Origin: Actinomycetota bacterium
GTDB taxonomy: Bacteria; Actinomycetota; Actinomycetes; Propionibacteriales; Propionibacteriaceae
Direction of reading: 5' to 3'
Assembly (NCBI GenBank): GCA_020161015.1
Contig: JAIUOT010000060.1
Location: 38,782 to 102,781 of the forward strand
Length of the DNA: 64,000 nucleotides
Shown piece by piece: positions 47,384 through 55,616 of the stretch. The notes under the pieces are model-generated. The model had not been told where the DNA came from. It did not search any database and saw only the letters and a list, made by a program, of their open reading frames with translations. Position numbers and translations under genes: made by a program. The first letter of the stretch is position 1. Each line of letters opens with the position of its first letter.

Positions 47384-48403
47384 TCAGCTCCAGAGGCGGT
47401 GGTAGGCGTTGATCGCCGGCTGCCCGCCGAGGTGGGCGTACAGCACCGTCGCGTCGCGGGGGATCTCCCCGGTGGAGACCAGGTCGATCAGACCGGCGAG
47501 CGACTTGCCCTCGTAGACCGGGTCGGTGATCATCGCCTCGAGCTGGGCGCCGAGCCGGATCGCCTCCATCGTCGACTCCACGGGGATGCCGTAGAGCTCG
47601 CCGGCCCAGCCCTCGAGCACCTGGATCTCGTCGTCGCGCAGGTCGCGCCCGAGCTCGATGAGCGCCGCGGTGTCGCGGGCGATCCGGGCCACCTGGTCGC
47701 GGGTCTTCGCCAGCGTCGCGGACGCGTCGATGCCGAGCACGCGGCGCTTCACCCCGGTCAGGTCCTCGAGGGCGGCGAACCCAGCGATCATCCCGGCGTG
47801 GGTGGAGCCGGTCACCGTGCACACCACGATCGTGTCGAAGAAGACCCCCAGCTCCTTCTCCTGGGCGGCGACCTCGAACGCCCAGTTGGCGAAGCCCAGC
47901 CCGCCGAGCGGGTGCTCCGAGGCGCCGGCGGGGATCGGGTAGGGCGTTCCGCCGGCCGCCTCCACCTCGGCCAGGGCGTTCTTCCAGGAGTCCCGGATGC
48001 CGATGTCGAAGCCGGCGGGGTCGAGGCGGGAGTCCGCGCCGAGGATGCGCGAGAGCAGGATGTTGCCGACCTTGTCGTTCACCGGGTCGTCCCACGGCAC
48101 CCAGTGCTCCTGCACCAGGCGGCACTTCAGGCCGAGGTGCGCGGCGACCGCAGCCACCTGCCGGGTGTGGTTGGACTGGTAGCCGCCGATCGAGACCAGC
48201 GTGTCGGCTCCGGAGGCGAGGACGTCGGGGACGATGTACTCCAGCTTGCGCACCTTGTTGCCGCCGAACGCCAGGCCGCTGCTCACGTCCTCGCGCTTGG
48301 CCCACACCTGCGCGCCGCCGAGGTGGCTGCTCAACCTTCGCAGCGGGTGGACGGGGCTCGGCCCGAAGGTGAGGGGGTGGCGGGGGAAGTCGTGGAGCTT
48401 CAT
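47384..48403 (-). CDS. acdS: 1-aminocyclopropane-1-carboxylate deaminase
   Basis: A 339-residue PLP enzyme cleaving ACC to 2-oxobutyrate and ammonia. The PLP lysine is Lys50 in [13 protein letters not shown], and [20 protein letters not shown] and [17 protein letters not shown] are family blocks. The residues that separate true ACC deaminase from D-cysteine desulfhydrase appear present: Tyr-Glu in TDPVYEGKS and the Leu in YAHLGG. Length is normal. ACC is a plant ethylene precursor, so a plant-derived diet or habitat is possible. It is divergent from a GntR regulator. The product 2-oxobutyrate could be a PFOR substrate or lead to propionyl-CoA, an inference. Confidence 0.88.
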   Translation of the reverse strand: MKLHDFPRHPLTFGPSPVHPLRRLSSHLGGAQVWAKREDVSSGLAFGGNKVRKLEYIVPDVLASGADTLVSIGGYQSNHTRQVAAVAAHLGLKCRLVQEHWVPWDDPVNDKVGNILLSRILGADSRLDPAGFDIGIRDSWKNALAEVEAAGGTPYPIPAGASEHPLGGLGFANWAFEVAAQEKELGVFFDTIVVCTVTGSTHAGMIAGFAALEDLTGVKRRVLGIDASATLAKTRDQVARIARDTAALIELGRDLRDDEIQVLEGWAGELYGIPVESTMEAIRLGAQLEAMITDPVYEGKSLAGLIDLVSTGEIPRDATVLYAHLGGQPAINAYHRLWS

Positions 48404-48422
48404 CAGGACCCTTTCGTGGAGT

Positions 48423-48434
48423 GCAATATATTGC
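48423..48434. promoter_or_regulatory. Candidate GntR operator between acdS and its regulator
   Basis: A perfect 12-bp palindrome GCAATATATTGC lies 20 bp before the acdS start and 45 bp before the GntR start. It is strikingly AT-rich for this DNA and has the size and symmetry of FCD-type GntR sites. Confidence 0.55.
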
Positions 48435-48478
48435 GCATCGCACGCGTAGGATGTCAACGCCACGATCGAGGAGGACGC

Positions 48479-49120
48479 ATGCCCGTGCCCGCCGAGCGAG
48501 GGATCCACCAGCGGCGGCTGCTGCGGGACGAGGTCTACGGCGTGCTCAGGGACGCGATCGTCCAGGGCCGGTTCACGCCGGGCGAGCAGCTGCGGGACGC
48601 GGAACTCAGCGCCTGGCTGGGAGTCTCCCGCACGCCGATTCGCGAGGCGCTCCTTCGCCTCGAGCGCTCGGGACTGGTCCGGGCGACCCCGGGACGGTCC
48701 ACCGTCGTCGCGCCGGAGGACGCCGCGTCCGTGCGGGACGCGCAGCAGGTGGCGGCGGAACTGCACGCGCTCGCCGTCCGACTCGCCACCGGACGCATCG
48801 ACACCGCCGGCCTCACCGCGATGCGGGAGGCCAACCGTGCCCTGCGCCACGCGCTGTCCGCCGGCGACGTCCCCGGAGCACTCGCTGCCGACGACGCCTT
48901 CCACCGGCTTCCCGTCGACGCCTGCGGGAACCGGCTCGTCGCGAACCAGCTGGAGGAGGTCACCGCGACGCTGCGGCGCTCGGAGTACCTGCACTTCGGC
49001 TCCCTCACCGGTGCGGACTCCCCCGACCAGCACGACGCGATCGTGGCCGCCATGGAGTCCGGGGACGGCGAGCGCGCCGCCGACCTCACGCGCCGGAACT
49101 GGCTCCGCCTCGCGACGTAG
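48479..49120 (+). CDS. GntR-family (FCD) transcriptional regulator
   Basis: A 213-residue regulator. The winged helix is recognised from [20 protein letters not shown] and [20 protein letters not shown] (about 25-65). An all-helical FCD ligand domain follows, with metal-ligand-like residues in [14 protein letters not shown] (about 140) and [13 protein letters not shown] near 185. Its divergent placement next to acdS suggests that it controls that gene. ATG at 48479 has GGAGGA upstream. Confidence 0.88.
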   Translation: MPVPAERGIHQRRLLRDEVYGVLRDAIVQGRFTPGEQLRDAELSAWLGVSRTPIREALLRLERSGLVRATPGRSTVVAPEDAASVRDAQQVAAELHALAVRLATGRIDTAGLTAMREANRALRHALSAGDVPGALAADDAFHRLPVDACGNRLVANQLEEVTATLRRSEYLHFGSLTGADSPDQHDAIVAAMESGDGERAADLTRRNWLRLAT

Positions 49121-49170
49121 ACCGGTCACACGGCAGAAGGGCTCGCGGCCACCGGCCTCTCACCGGATCC

Positions 49171-49419
49171 GTGATCATCTTCGGCAGTACCCCGGCCGGA
49201 TGCTCGGACGACCTCTACGCCGACATGGTTTCGTTCGCCCGCTCGGCCGGGCTCCCGGTCGTCCTCGACGCCGGCGGCGCCCCGTTCGCCCGCGCGCTCG
49301 GCGCGCGTCCCAGCGTGGTGAAGCCCAACGGGGACGAGCTCGCCGCGTGGCGGCCGCTGCGCACCCGCGCACGGGCGTGTTCGACCCGCAGCTCGCCGCC
49401 TCGTTCGAGGTTCCCGTAA
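49171..49419 (+). pseudogene. Fragment of a PfkB-type phosphosugar kinase
   Basis: The stretch GSTPAGCSDDLYADMV with SFARSAGLPVVLDAGG and PSVVKPNGDELAAW matches the middle of 1-phosphofructokinase/tagatose-6-phosphate kinases. There is no N-terminal sugar-binding half and no C-terminal GAGD catalytic motif. After DELAAW the frame loses resemblance, and another frame continues to 49439 with an unidentified tail (FDPQLAASFEVPVTTVEE). This is a decayed remnant. Confidence 0.7.
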
Positions 49420-49504
49420 CCACCGTGGAGGAGCCCTGATGACCCGTCGCCCAGCAGAGCCCGGGCACGCCCGGTGAAGGCCTCGCTGCGCGCACTCGCC
49501 GCGG

Positions 49505-49870
49505 CCCGCGTTCGTCGACGCCACGGGCGTCGACCTGCTCGCCGTTGCCGTCGGCTCGTCCCACGCGATGAACACCCGGGACGCCCGGCTCGACGTGGAC
49601 CTGATCGGGGCGATCGGCGCGCGGGTCCCCGTCCCGCTCGTGCTGCACGGATCGTCGGGAGTGCCGGACGACGGCCTGAGGGCCGCGATCGCGGCCGGGA
49701 TCAGCAAGGTCAACGTGGCCACCCACCTCAACGGCGTGCTCACCCGGACCGTCCGGGGGACCCTGGCCGACGACCCGGCCCTGGTCGACCCCCGGCGGTG
49801 GATGGGGCCGGCCCGGGACGCCGTGGCGGACGAGGCCTACCGGCTGCTGCGGCTGTTCGCCGGCGAGTAG
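49505..49870 (+). pseudogene. C-terminal fragment of a class II fructose/tagatose-bisphosphate aldolase
   Basis: About 120 residues match the end of GatY/KbaY-type aldolases: FVDATGVDLLAVAVGSSHA, VPLVLHGSSGVPDDGL (zinc ligand His) and KVNVATHLNGVLTRTV. The first half, with the catalytic Asp and first zinc ligands, is missing, and an ATG at 49440 upstream gives only about a dozen codons. It is a truncated remnant of the same sugar-catabolic unit as the kinase fragment. Its end overlaps the convergent membrane protein gene. Confidence 0.72.
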
Positions 49871-50328
49871 GCCGGCGCGGTCACGCCCGTGGCAGCCGCT
49901 CGCGGCCAGGCCCAGGCGGAGCGCAGGATGAGGGCCAGCAGCAGCACCTCGATCCCGATGGAGATGCCGTAGAAGCCGGCCCACCCCCACGTCGCACCTG
50001 CTGCGTTGAACACCGAGTAGGGGATCAGCAGCGAGGCGACGACGAGGTTCGTGACGCGGTTCCACCGGGCGGGCAGCGTCACGGAGAGCACCACCATCAG
50101 AGCCGGGATCGACACGGACACGAGGAAGATGGTCAACAGCGTCGAGCTGATGTCGAACCTCCAGACGAGACCATCGAGGATGCCGTCGACAACGCCGGGC
50201 TTGTAGAAGTTGAGGATGTCGACGTAGACGTAGAGGAACATGAAGCTGGTCCAGGCGGCGGCGAGCCTGGCCTGCACGGGGATTGCCGGGGTGTCGGGCA
50301 GGGTCGCGGGTGTGGTTCGGATGGTCAT
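49837..50328 (-). CDS. DUF6326-like membrane protein
   Basis: A 163-residue membrane protein with four hydrophobic segments. The N-terminal motif AAAWTSFMFLYVYVDILNFY and the stretch GFYGISIGIEVLLLALILRSAW are typical of small actinobacterial proteins annotated as DUF6326, of unknown function. GGAGGAAG precedes the ATG at 50328. It overlaps the aldolase remnant by 34 bp at its end. Confidence 0.75.
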   Translation of the reverse strand: MTIRTTPATLPDTPAIPVQARLAAAWTSFMFLYVYVDILNFYKPGVVDGILDGLVWRFDISSTLLTIFLVSVSIPALMVVLSVTLPARWNRVTNLVVASLLIPYSVFNAAGATWGWAGFYGISIGIEVLLLALILRSAWAWPRAAATGVTAPAYSPANSRSSR

Positions 50329-50423
50329 CGGTACTTCCTCCTTCAGGAGCGGCCCCTCCACCACATCGGAGGAGAGGCCGGGCAGGACAGGTCAGGGTGG
50401 GGTCGTTCTCGTCGATCCGGTCC

Positions 50424-51464
50424 TCAGAGGGTGATCACCACCTTCCCCCGGGTGTGGCCGTCCGCGACGTGGCCGAGGGCGTCGGCTGCCTCGCCGAGGA
50501 CGTAGGTGCGGTCGATGAGGGGCTGGACCTGCTTCGTCGCGAGCAGGTCGGCCAGAGTGAGCAGGTCCGTGCGCCTGCCGCTGGACGTGAAGGGCCTCAG
50601 TTGCTGCGGGGTGAAGCCGGACAGCAGCCGGGCCTTCAGTATCCGGGGGATGGGGCCGAGCCAGCGGCCGCCGCGTCCGCTGTTGGGGATGAGGGTGCCG
50701 GCGGGCGTCAGCACCCGGCGGACGGCCGCGAGGGGGCTGGCCTCCACGTTGTCGAGGATCACGTCGTAGCGCTCGTGGCCGCTGGTGACGTCGGTCCTCG
50801 TGTAGTCGATGACGTGGTCGGCCCCGAGTGATCGGACCAGGTCGAGGTTGCGGGTGCTGCACACCCCCGTGACCTCGGCACCGAACGCCTTGGCGAGCTG
50901 GACGGCGAACGAGCCCACGCCGCCCGACGCGCCCGTGACCAGCACCCGCTGGCCCGGTCGGATCCGCGCGATGTCGCGCAGTGCCTGCAGCGCCGTCATG
51001 GCCGACGTCGGTACCGCTGCCGCGTCCACGTCAGAGAGGTTTTCGGGCACGGGAACGAGGTTGTCCGCCGGGACGCAGGCGTACTCGGCGAGCGCTCCAG
51101 CGGTAACCCAGCCGAACACCCGGTCGCCCGGACGCAGGCCGGTGACGTCCGTCCCGACCGCTGCCACCACGCCGGCGAGGTCCCTGCCGGGGATGCCGAG
51201 ACGCGGTCGGCGCAGCCCGAACACCAGGCGCACCACGTACGGCTCACCGGTCATGACGAAGTAGTCGCCCGGATGTACCGACGCCGCGCCCACCTGGACG
51301 AGCACCTCGCCGCGGCCGGGCGACGGGACGCCGACCTCGGCCAGCCCGAGCACGGAGACCGGACCGTAGCGGTGCTGGACGACGGCCCGCATCGTCGCCG
51401 CGCCGGCCGGGTCGGGCCCGCGCCCCAGGCGCGCTCCGAGGTGCGGCTGCTGTTCGGTTCCCAT
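50424..51464 (-). CDS. Quinone-oxidoreductase-like MDR protein
   Basis: A 346-residue NADPH-dependent MDR protein without zinc ligands. The entry motif MRAVVQHRYGPVSVLGLAEV (from about residue 25), VGAASVHPGDYFVMTG, and the cofactor fold VLVTGASGGVGSFAVQLAK (about 170) resemble NAD(P)H:quinone oxidoreductases and reticulon-4-interacting-like reductases. A typical role is reduction of toxic enones or quinones. GAGGAGG precedes the ATG at 51464, so the 24-residue N-extension is probably real. It is divergent from a TetR regulator with operator repeats between them, which suggests induction by a toxic compound. Confidence 0.85.
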   Translation of the reverse strand: MGTEQQPHLGARLGRGPDPAGAATMRAVVQHRYGPVSVLGLAEVGVPSPGRGEVLVQVGAASVHPGDYFVMTGEPYVVRLVFGLRRPRLGIPGRDLAGVVAAVGTDVTGLRPGDRVFGWVTAGALAEYACVPADNLVPVPENLSDVDAAAVPTSAMTALQALRDIARIRPGQRVLVTGASGGVGSFAVQLAKAFGAEVTGVCSTRNLDLVRSLGADHVIDYTRTDVTSGHERYDVILDNVEASPLAAVRRVLTPAGTLIPNSGRGGRWLGPIPRILKARLLSGFTPQQLRPFTSSGRRTDLLTLADLLATKQVQPLIDRTYVLGEAADALGHVADGHTRGKVVITL

Positions 51465-51502
51465 CGGGCCTCCTCACGTCCGGGCCGCGGCTCCCGCGAC
51501 TC

Positions 51503-51545
51503 GTACACTGTACGTCGTACGCTGTACTATGCACGTACGCTGTAC
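51503..51545. promoter_or_regulatory. Three operator-like repeats GTAC(A/G)CTGTAC for the TetR regulator
   Basis: GTACACTGTAC at 51503-51513, GTACGCTGTAC at 51517-51527 and GTACGCTGTAC at 51535-51545. Each is a near-palindrome of 11 bp. They fill the gap between the oxidoreductase and TetR genes, as expected for an autoregulated TetR operator. Confidence 0.7.
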
Positions 51546-51575
51546 GATCGTCAAGCCGTACATGCGAGGAGGACT

Positions 51576-52271
51576 GTGTCTGCCGAGGGACAACACGACG
51601 TCACGTCGGGCGCGGGGCTGAGCAGGCGGCGGGTGGTGCTCGAAGCCATCCGACTCGCCGACAACGAGGGGGTCGACGGGCTGAGCATGCGCCGGCTGGC
51701 CGGCGCGCTGGGCGCCGGCGCCATGTCGCTCTACCACTACGTGAAGAGCAAGGACGAACTCCTGGACGCCATGATCGATCTCGTGTTCGAGGAGATCGAC
51801 CTCCCACCGGAAGACGTCGACTGGCAGGCGGCGATGCGGCGACGGTCGGAGTCCGCCCGGCAGGTCCTCGCCCGCCACCGGTGGGCGATCGGCCTGATGG
51901 ACGCGCGGACGTCGCCGGGCCCCGCCCACCTCCACCACCGCGAAGCGGTCACCGCGTGCCTGCGGAGGGCCGGCTTCCCGGTCCTGATGGCCACCCACGC
52001 CAACTGGCTGCTGGACAGCTACGTCTACGGTTTCGCCCTTCAGGAGGCCAGCCTGCCGTTCGACTCCGCCGACCAGCTCGCGGACATAGTCGAGGACGTC
52101 TACCTTCCCCAGCTTCCGCCCGACCAGTTCCCCTACCTCAACGAGTCCGCCGCAGCGCTCGTCGCCGCCGGCTACGACCCGGCAGATGAGTTCGGATTCG
52201 GCCTCGAACTCATCCTTGCCGCCCTCGACCCCCTGAGGACCCGTCCCGACGAGGCCGCCGCCGGCCGCTGA
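51576..52271 (+). CDS. TetR/AcrR-family transcriptional regulator
   Basis: A 231-residue repressor. The TetR helix-turn-helix is LEAIRLADNEGVDGLSMRRL followed by AGALGAGAMSLYHYVKSKDE (about 21-60). The C-terminal region fits the TetR_C group that includes tetracycline-repressor relatives. GTG at 51576 has GAGGAGG upstream. It probably represses itself and the divergent oxidoreductase. Confidence 0.88.
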   Translation: MSAEGQHDVTSGAGLSRRRVVLEAIRLADNEGVDGLSMRRLAGALGAGAMSLYHYVKSKDELLDAMIDLVFEEIDLPPEDVDWQAAMRRRSESARQVLARHRWAIGLMDARTSPGPAHLHHREAVTACLRRAGFPVLMATHANWLLDSYVYGFALQEASLPFDSADQLADIVEDVYLPQLPPDQFPYLNESAAALVAAGYDPADEFGFGLELILAALDPLRTRPDEAAAGR

Positions 52272-52310
52272 CCGCTGCCGCCCCTCGCCGACGCCCCCGA
52301 AGCCACCCGG

Positions 52311-52751
52311 TCAGGCCGCGAGGTGGGCGCGCAGACTCGCGACGGCGGGGGCGAACACCTCGCTGGCGAAGAAGCCACGCCAGTAGTCCAGCTTGTCGGC
52401 CTCGCTCTCGAAGTCGGCCCACCACTCCACGAAGCAGCGGTCGCCGTCCGTGATCGGGGTCAGTTGCAGGGTGGCCACGTAGTCGGTCACCGGGAAGGGC
52501 GCCGGCTCGCAGAACTCGTAGACGCAGCGGTGGTTGATGTCGGACAGTTCCAGCTGGTGCTCACGGATCTCGTCGGTTCCGAAGGTGAACCGGCGGATCG
52601 CCCCCACGGTGTCGCCGGTCTTCCCGTCCTCGATCCGGCTCGCCGAGACGCTGCCGGACCACCAGGTGGCCAGGCCGTTGAAGTCCCGGGCGACCGCCCA
52701 GACCGCCTCGAGCGGGACGTCGATCGTGGTGCTGTAGTACGAACGTGCCAT
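52311..52751 (-). CDS. SRPBCC-family protein
   Basis: A 146-residue START/Bet v1-like protein of the polyketide cyclase type. It starts MARSYYSTTIDVPLEAVWAV, then FNGLATWWSGSVSASRIEDG and GAIRRFTFG, and ends with a long helix (WRGFFASEVFAPAVASLR). Such folds bind small hydrophobic ligands in the cytoplasm. It is the last gene of the Tm-1-like operon, 11 bp after the DUF1097 gene. Confidence 0.85.
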   Translation of the reverse strand: MARSYYSTTIDVPLEAVWAVARDFNGLATWWSGSVSASRIEDGKTGDTVGAIRRFTFGTDEIREHQLELSDINHRCVYEFCEPAPFPVTDYVATLQLTPITDGDRCFVEWWADFESEADKLDYWRGFFASEVFAPAVASLRAHLAA

Positions 52752-52762
52752 GGCCGGACCTC

Positions 52763-53338
52763 CTAGGCCTGGGTGACGGGTTGGGGGCTCTCCACCTTCC
52801 TGGGGAAGGTGAGCCAGACGTTGAAGACGCCGAGGAGACCGCCGAAGACGGCCATCAGGATCGCCCACACGGCGGCCCACAGCGGCGTGAGCGGACCGCT
52901 GACGACCTGCGGGTAGCTGCCGGTGAAGTAGATCGCCAGCACCATCGAGATGCCGTTGAAGAACGGCAGGCTTCCGTCCTGGAAGACCGTGGCCCAGCGC
53001 ATCGAGTAGACCATGACCGCGACGCCGACGAAGAGGGCCACCATCACGGCGAGGTCGCCGGGGGTCACCAGCGACGGAAGGAAGGCGAGCAGCGGGATGA
53101 CGGCCAGGGTGAGGCCGGTGAGGACGGCGCTGTAGGCGAAGGCCGGGATGATGGTCTTCAGCGCGGCCGGCTTCGCGCCCAGGGCGAAGTACTCCGCCCA
53201 GACGATGAAGGAGCACCAGACGGCGAAGTTCCAGCCGCCCAGCCACAGCGAGAACGGCACCGAGACGACGACGGTGATCGCGACCGCCAGCCAGAGCGGG
53301 ATGGTCTCCTTGTACTGTGCTTCCTGAGTGTCAGACAT
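52763..53338 (-). CDS. DUF1097 membrane protein
   Basis: A 191-residue integral membrane protein with about five to six helices, matching DUF1097 proteins (motifs GGWNFAVWCSFIVWAEYFALG and YSMRWATVFQDGSLPFFN). Relatives include YdcZ/YcgG-like small-molecule transporters of unknown substrate. AAAGGAA precedes the ATG. In this operon it could be the uptake or export step for the metabolite handled by the Tm-1-like pair. Confidence 0.82.
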   Translation of the reverse strand: MSDTQEAQYKETIPLWLAVAITVVVSVPFSLWLGGWNFAVWCSFIVWAEYFALGAKPAALKTIIPAFAYSAVLTGLTLAVIPLLAFLPSLVTPGDLAVMVALFVGVAVMVYSMRWATVFQDGSLPFFNGISMVLAIYFTGSYPQVVSGPLTPLWAAVWAILMAVFGGLLGVFNVWLTFPRKVESPQPVTQA

Positions 53339-53422
53339 GAGGGTCGTTCCTTTCGTGTGTGAAGGCTCGGCGGCGGACCGTGGCGCATGCGACTCGACGC
53401 GGTCCGCCGCACTGCCTGCGGT

Positions 53423-54250
53423 TCAGCGCTTGAAGGTGATGGCCTTGAAGTCCTCGGTCTGCTTGCGGATGCCGACCTCGGTCGGGAACCGCTCGATGGA
53501 GGAGGCCCCGTAGAAGCCGACGATGCCCTCGGTGTGGTCGAGCACGTACTGGGCGTCCTCTGGGTTGGCGATCGGCCCGCCGTGGCACAGGCAGAGAATG
53601 TCGGGGTTCACCGACTTGGCGGCGTCGGCGAGTTCCTGCACCTTCGCCGCCGCCTGCTCCAGGGTGAGCGCGGTCTGGGCGCCGATGGTGCCGGACGTGG
53701 TCAGCCCCATGTGCGGCACCAGGATGTCGGCGCCGGCCGCGGTCATGGCCTTGGCCTGGTCGGTGTCGAACACGTAGGGCGAGGTGAGCAGGTCGAGCTC
53801 GTGGGCCAACCGGATCATGTCGATCTCCGGCCCGTAGCCCATGCCGGTCTCCTCCAGGTTGGCCCGGAACACCCCGTCGATCAGGCCGACGGTCGGGAAG
53901 TTCTGGACGCCGGCGAAGCCGATCTCCTTGACCTGCTTCAGGAAGTAGGGCATGACCCGGAACGGGTCGGTGCCGTTCACTCCGGCCAGGACCGGGGTGT
54001 GCTTCACGACGGGCAGGACCTCGTTGGCCATCTCCATCACGATCGCGTTGGCGTCGCCGTAGGCGAGCAGGCCGGACAGTGAGCCACGGCCGGCCATCCG
54101 GAAGCGGCCGGAGTTGTAGATGACCAGCAGGTCGATGCCGCCGGCCTCCGCGGACTTGGCGGTGATGCCGGTGCCTGCACCACCTCCGATGATCGGCTGG
54201 CCGGCAGCCACCTGAGCCCGGAAGCGGGCGAGGATCTCTTGGCGTGACAT
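53423..54250 (-). CDS. Phosphoenolpyruvate hydrolase-family TIM-barrel protein
   Basis: A 275-residue protein of the PEP mutase/hydrolase superfamily, the family annotated as phosphoenolpyruvate hydrolase. The motifs [40 protein letters not shown] and [19 protein letters not shown] are characteristic. This domain is the C-terminal half of plant Tm-1. The true reaction in bacteria is not established. It is 24 bp downstream of the Tm-1-like gene. Confidence 0.87.
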   Translation of the reverse strand: MSRQEILARFRAQVAAGQPIIGGGAGTGITAKSAEAGGIDLLVIYNSGRFRMAGRGSLSGLLAYGDANAIVMEMANEVLPVVKHTPVLAGVNGTDPFRVMPYFLKQVKEIGFAGVQNFPTVGLIDGVFRANLEETGMGYGPEIDMIRLAHELDLLTSPYVFDTDQAKAMTAAGADILVPHMGLTTSGTIGAQTALTLEQAAAKVQELADAAKSVNPDILCLCHGGPIANPEDAQYVLDHTEGIVGFYGASSIERFPTEVGIRKQTEDFKAITFKR

Positions 54251-54274
54251 GTCGCGTTTCTCCTTGTGAATCGG

Positions 54275-55498
54275 TTACTTGCTGGTGATGCGGTGATGCA
54301 GGGCCTCGGCCATGGCCCGTCCGAAGCCGGGGTCGTTGATGGCCTGGTCGACCTCGTGGACGACCACCGTCGAGCCGGCCAGTCCTGTGCGCAGCGCGGC
54401 GAAGAGCTGCTCGTCGGCCTCGGCGTCGCGGAACGGGGCCCCGTCCACGTCGATGGCGCTGACCCCGCGCAGAGGGATGAACAGCTCGGTGGGTCCGGTG
54501 GCGGCGGCGAGCTTGGCCGCGATCCGGCGACCCAGTTCGGCCATCTCCTGCCCCGTGGTACGCATCAGGGTCACGGTCGGGTTGTGGACGTACAGGTTGC
54601 GTCCGGCGAACTGGGCCGGGACGGTGTCCATCGGCCCGAAGTTGACCATGTCGAGAGCGCCGAGGCTGACCACCTGGGGCAGCCCGGTCGCGCCGGCGAT
54701 CTCCAGCCGGTCCGGTCCGGCGGACAGCACCCCGCCGACCAGGTCATCGGCCAGTTCGGTCGTGGTGAGGTCGCAGACTCCGGCCAGCAGGCCCGACTCG
54801 ACCAGCTTCTCCATCGCCCGTCCGCCGGTTCCGGTGGCATGGAACACCAGCACCTCATAACCCAGGCCGGTCAGCGTCTCGCGCGCCTCGTTGGCCGCCG
54901 GGGTGGTGACGCCGAACATGGTCACCCCGATCAGCGGCTTGTGCTCGCCGGCCGGCGCGGCGAGCCGCTTCTCGTGGGCGACGGCCATCCCGGCGATCGC
55001 GGCACAGGCGTTGCCGAGCACCATCGCAGAGATCGAGTTGATCCCGGCGACATCAACAACGGAGTACATCAGGGTGGTGTCCACCTCGCCCACGTACGGC
55101 TTCACATCGCCGGAGGCCATCGTCGAGACCAGCAGCTTCGGGAAGCCCACCGGCAACGCCTGCATCGCCGGAGCGGCGACCGACGACCCGCCCGAACCGC
55201 CGATGGCGAGCAGCGCGTGAATGCGTCCGGCCTCTGCCAGATCGCGGACGACCGCGGCGGCGCCGGTGCCCATCACCGCCATCATCTCGCCGCGATCCCG
55301 GCGCGCCCGCACCGCGGCGGCGTCCACCCCGGCCGCGGCGATCACCTGGTCGGAGCTGATGTCGGCACGCTCGCTGGTGGAGAAGGAGCCCGTGTCGATG
55401 GCGAGAGTCGCCACCCCGAGCCCGTGCAAGAGATCCAGCAGCCAGGCGTACTCCTCGCCCTTGGTGTCGAGGGTGCCCAGCAGGGCAACAGTGGCCAT
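54275..55498 (-). CDS. Tm-1-like ATP-binding protein (UPF0261)
   Basis: A 407-residue protein of the UPF0261 family, the N-terminal domain of tomato Tm-1, which binds tobamovirus replication protein; bacterial members have no known reaction. It shows LLGTLDTKGEEYAWLLDLL at the start, a nucleotide-binding Gly loop AIGGSGGSSVAAPAMQALP (about 105), GVTMFGVTTPAANEARETL (about 200) and VVHEVDQAINDPGFG near the end. It is first in a four-gene operon and divergent from a MocR regulator. Confidence 0.88.
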   Translation of the reverse strand: MATVALLGTLDTKGEEYAWLLDLLHGLGVATLAIDTGSFSTSERADISSDQVIAAAGVDAAAVRARRDRGEMMAVMGTGAAAVVRDLAEAGRIHALLAIGGSGGSSVAAPAMQALPVGFPKLLVSTMASGDVKPYVGEVDTTLMYSVVDVAGINSISAMVLGNACAAIAGMAVAHEKRLAAPAGEHKPLIGVTMFGVTTPAANEARETLTGLGYEVLVFHATGTGGRAMEKLVESGLLAGVCDLTTTELADDLVGGVLSAGPDRLEIAGATGLPQVVSLGALDMVNFGPMDTVPAQFAGRNLYVHNPTVTLMRTTGQEMAELGRRIAAKLAAATGPTELFIPLRGVSAIDVDGAPFRDAEADEQLFAALRTGLAGSTVVVHEVDQAINDPGFGRAMAEALHHRITSK

Positions 55499-55560
55499 GT
55501 AACACTCCTTCGTGTCGCTATGGGCAACACCGTAGAAGCGCAGCGGAGGCTCGTGCCGAT

Positions 55561-55576
55561 CCAATTCGCACCAATT
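55561..55576. promoter_or_regulatory. Direct repeats CCAATT, candidate MocR operator
   Basis: CCAATT occurs at 55561-55566 and 55571-55576, one helical turn apart; the second copy is within the palindrome CCAATTGG. Direct repeats of this kind are known for MocR regulators such as GabR and PdxR. They lie between the Tm-1 operon and the MocR gene. Confidence 0.5.
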
Positions 55577-55616
55577 GGTCCGGTGCGCCCGGGGGCGCCG
55601 GCGACATACTGAAGCG

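Noticed and set aside
47384..48403. D-cysteine desulfhydrase
   Set aside because: The residues that distinguish that enzyme are not found; the Tyr-Glu and Leu of ACC deaminase are.
49171..49419. Functional PfkB kinase
   Set aside because: Lacks both the N-terminal half and the C-terminal catalytic GAGD region.
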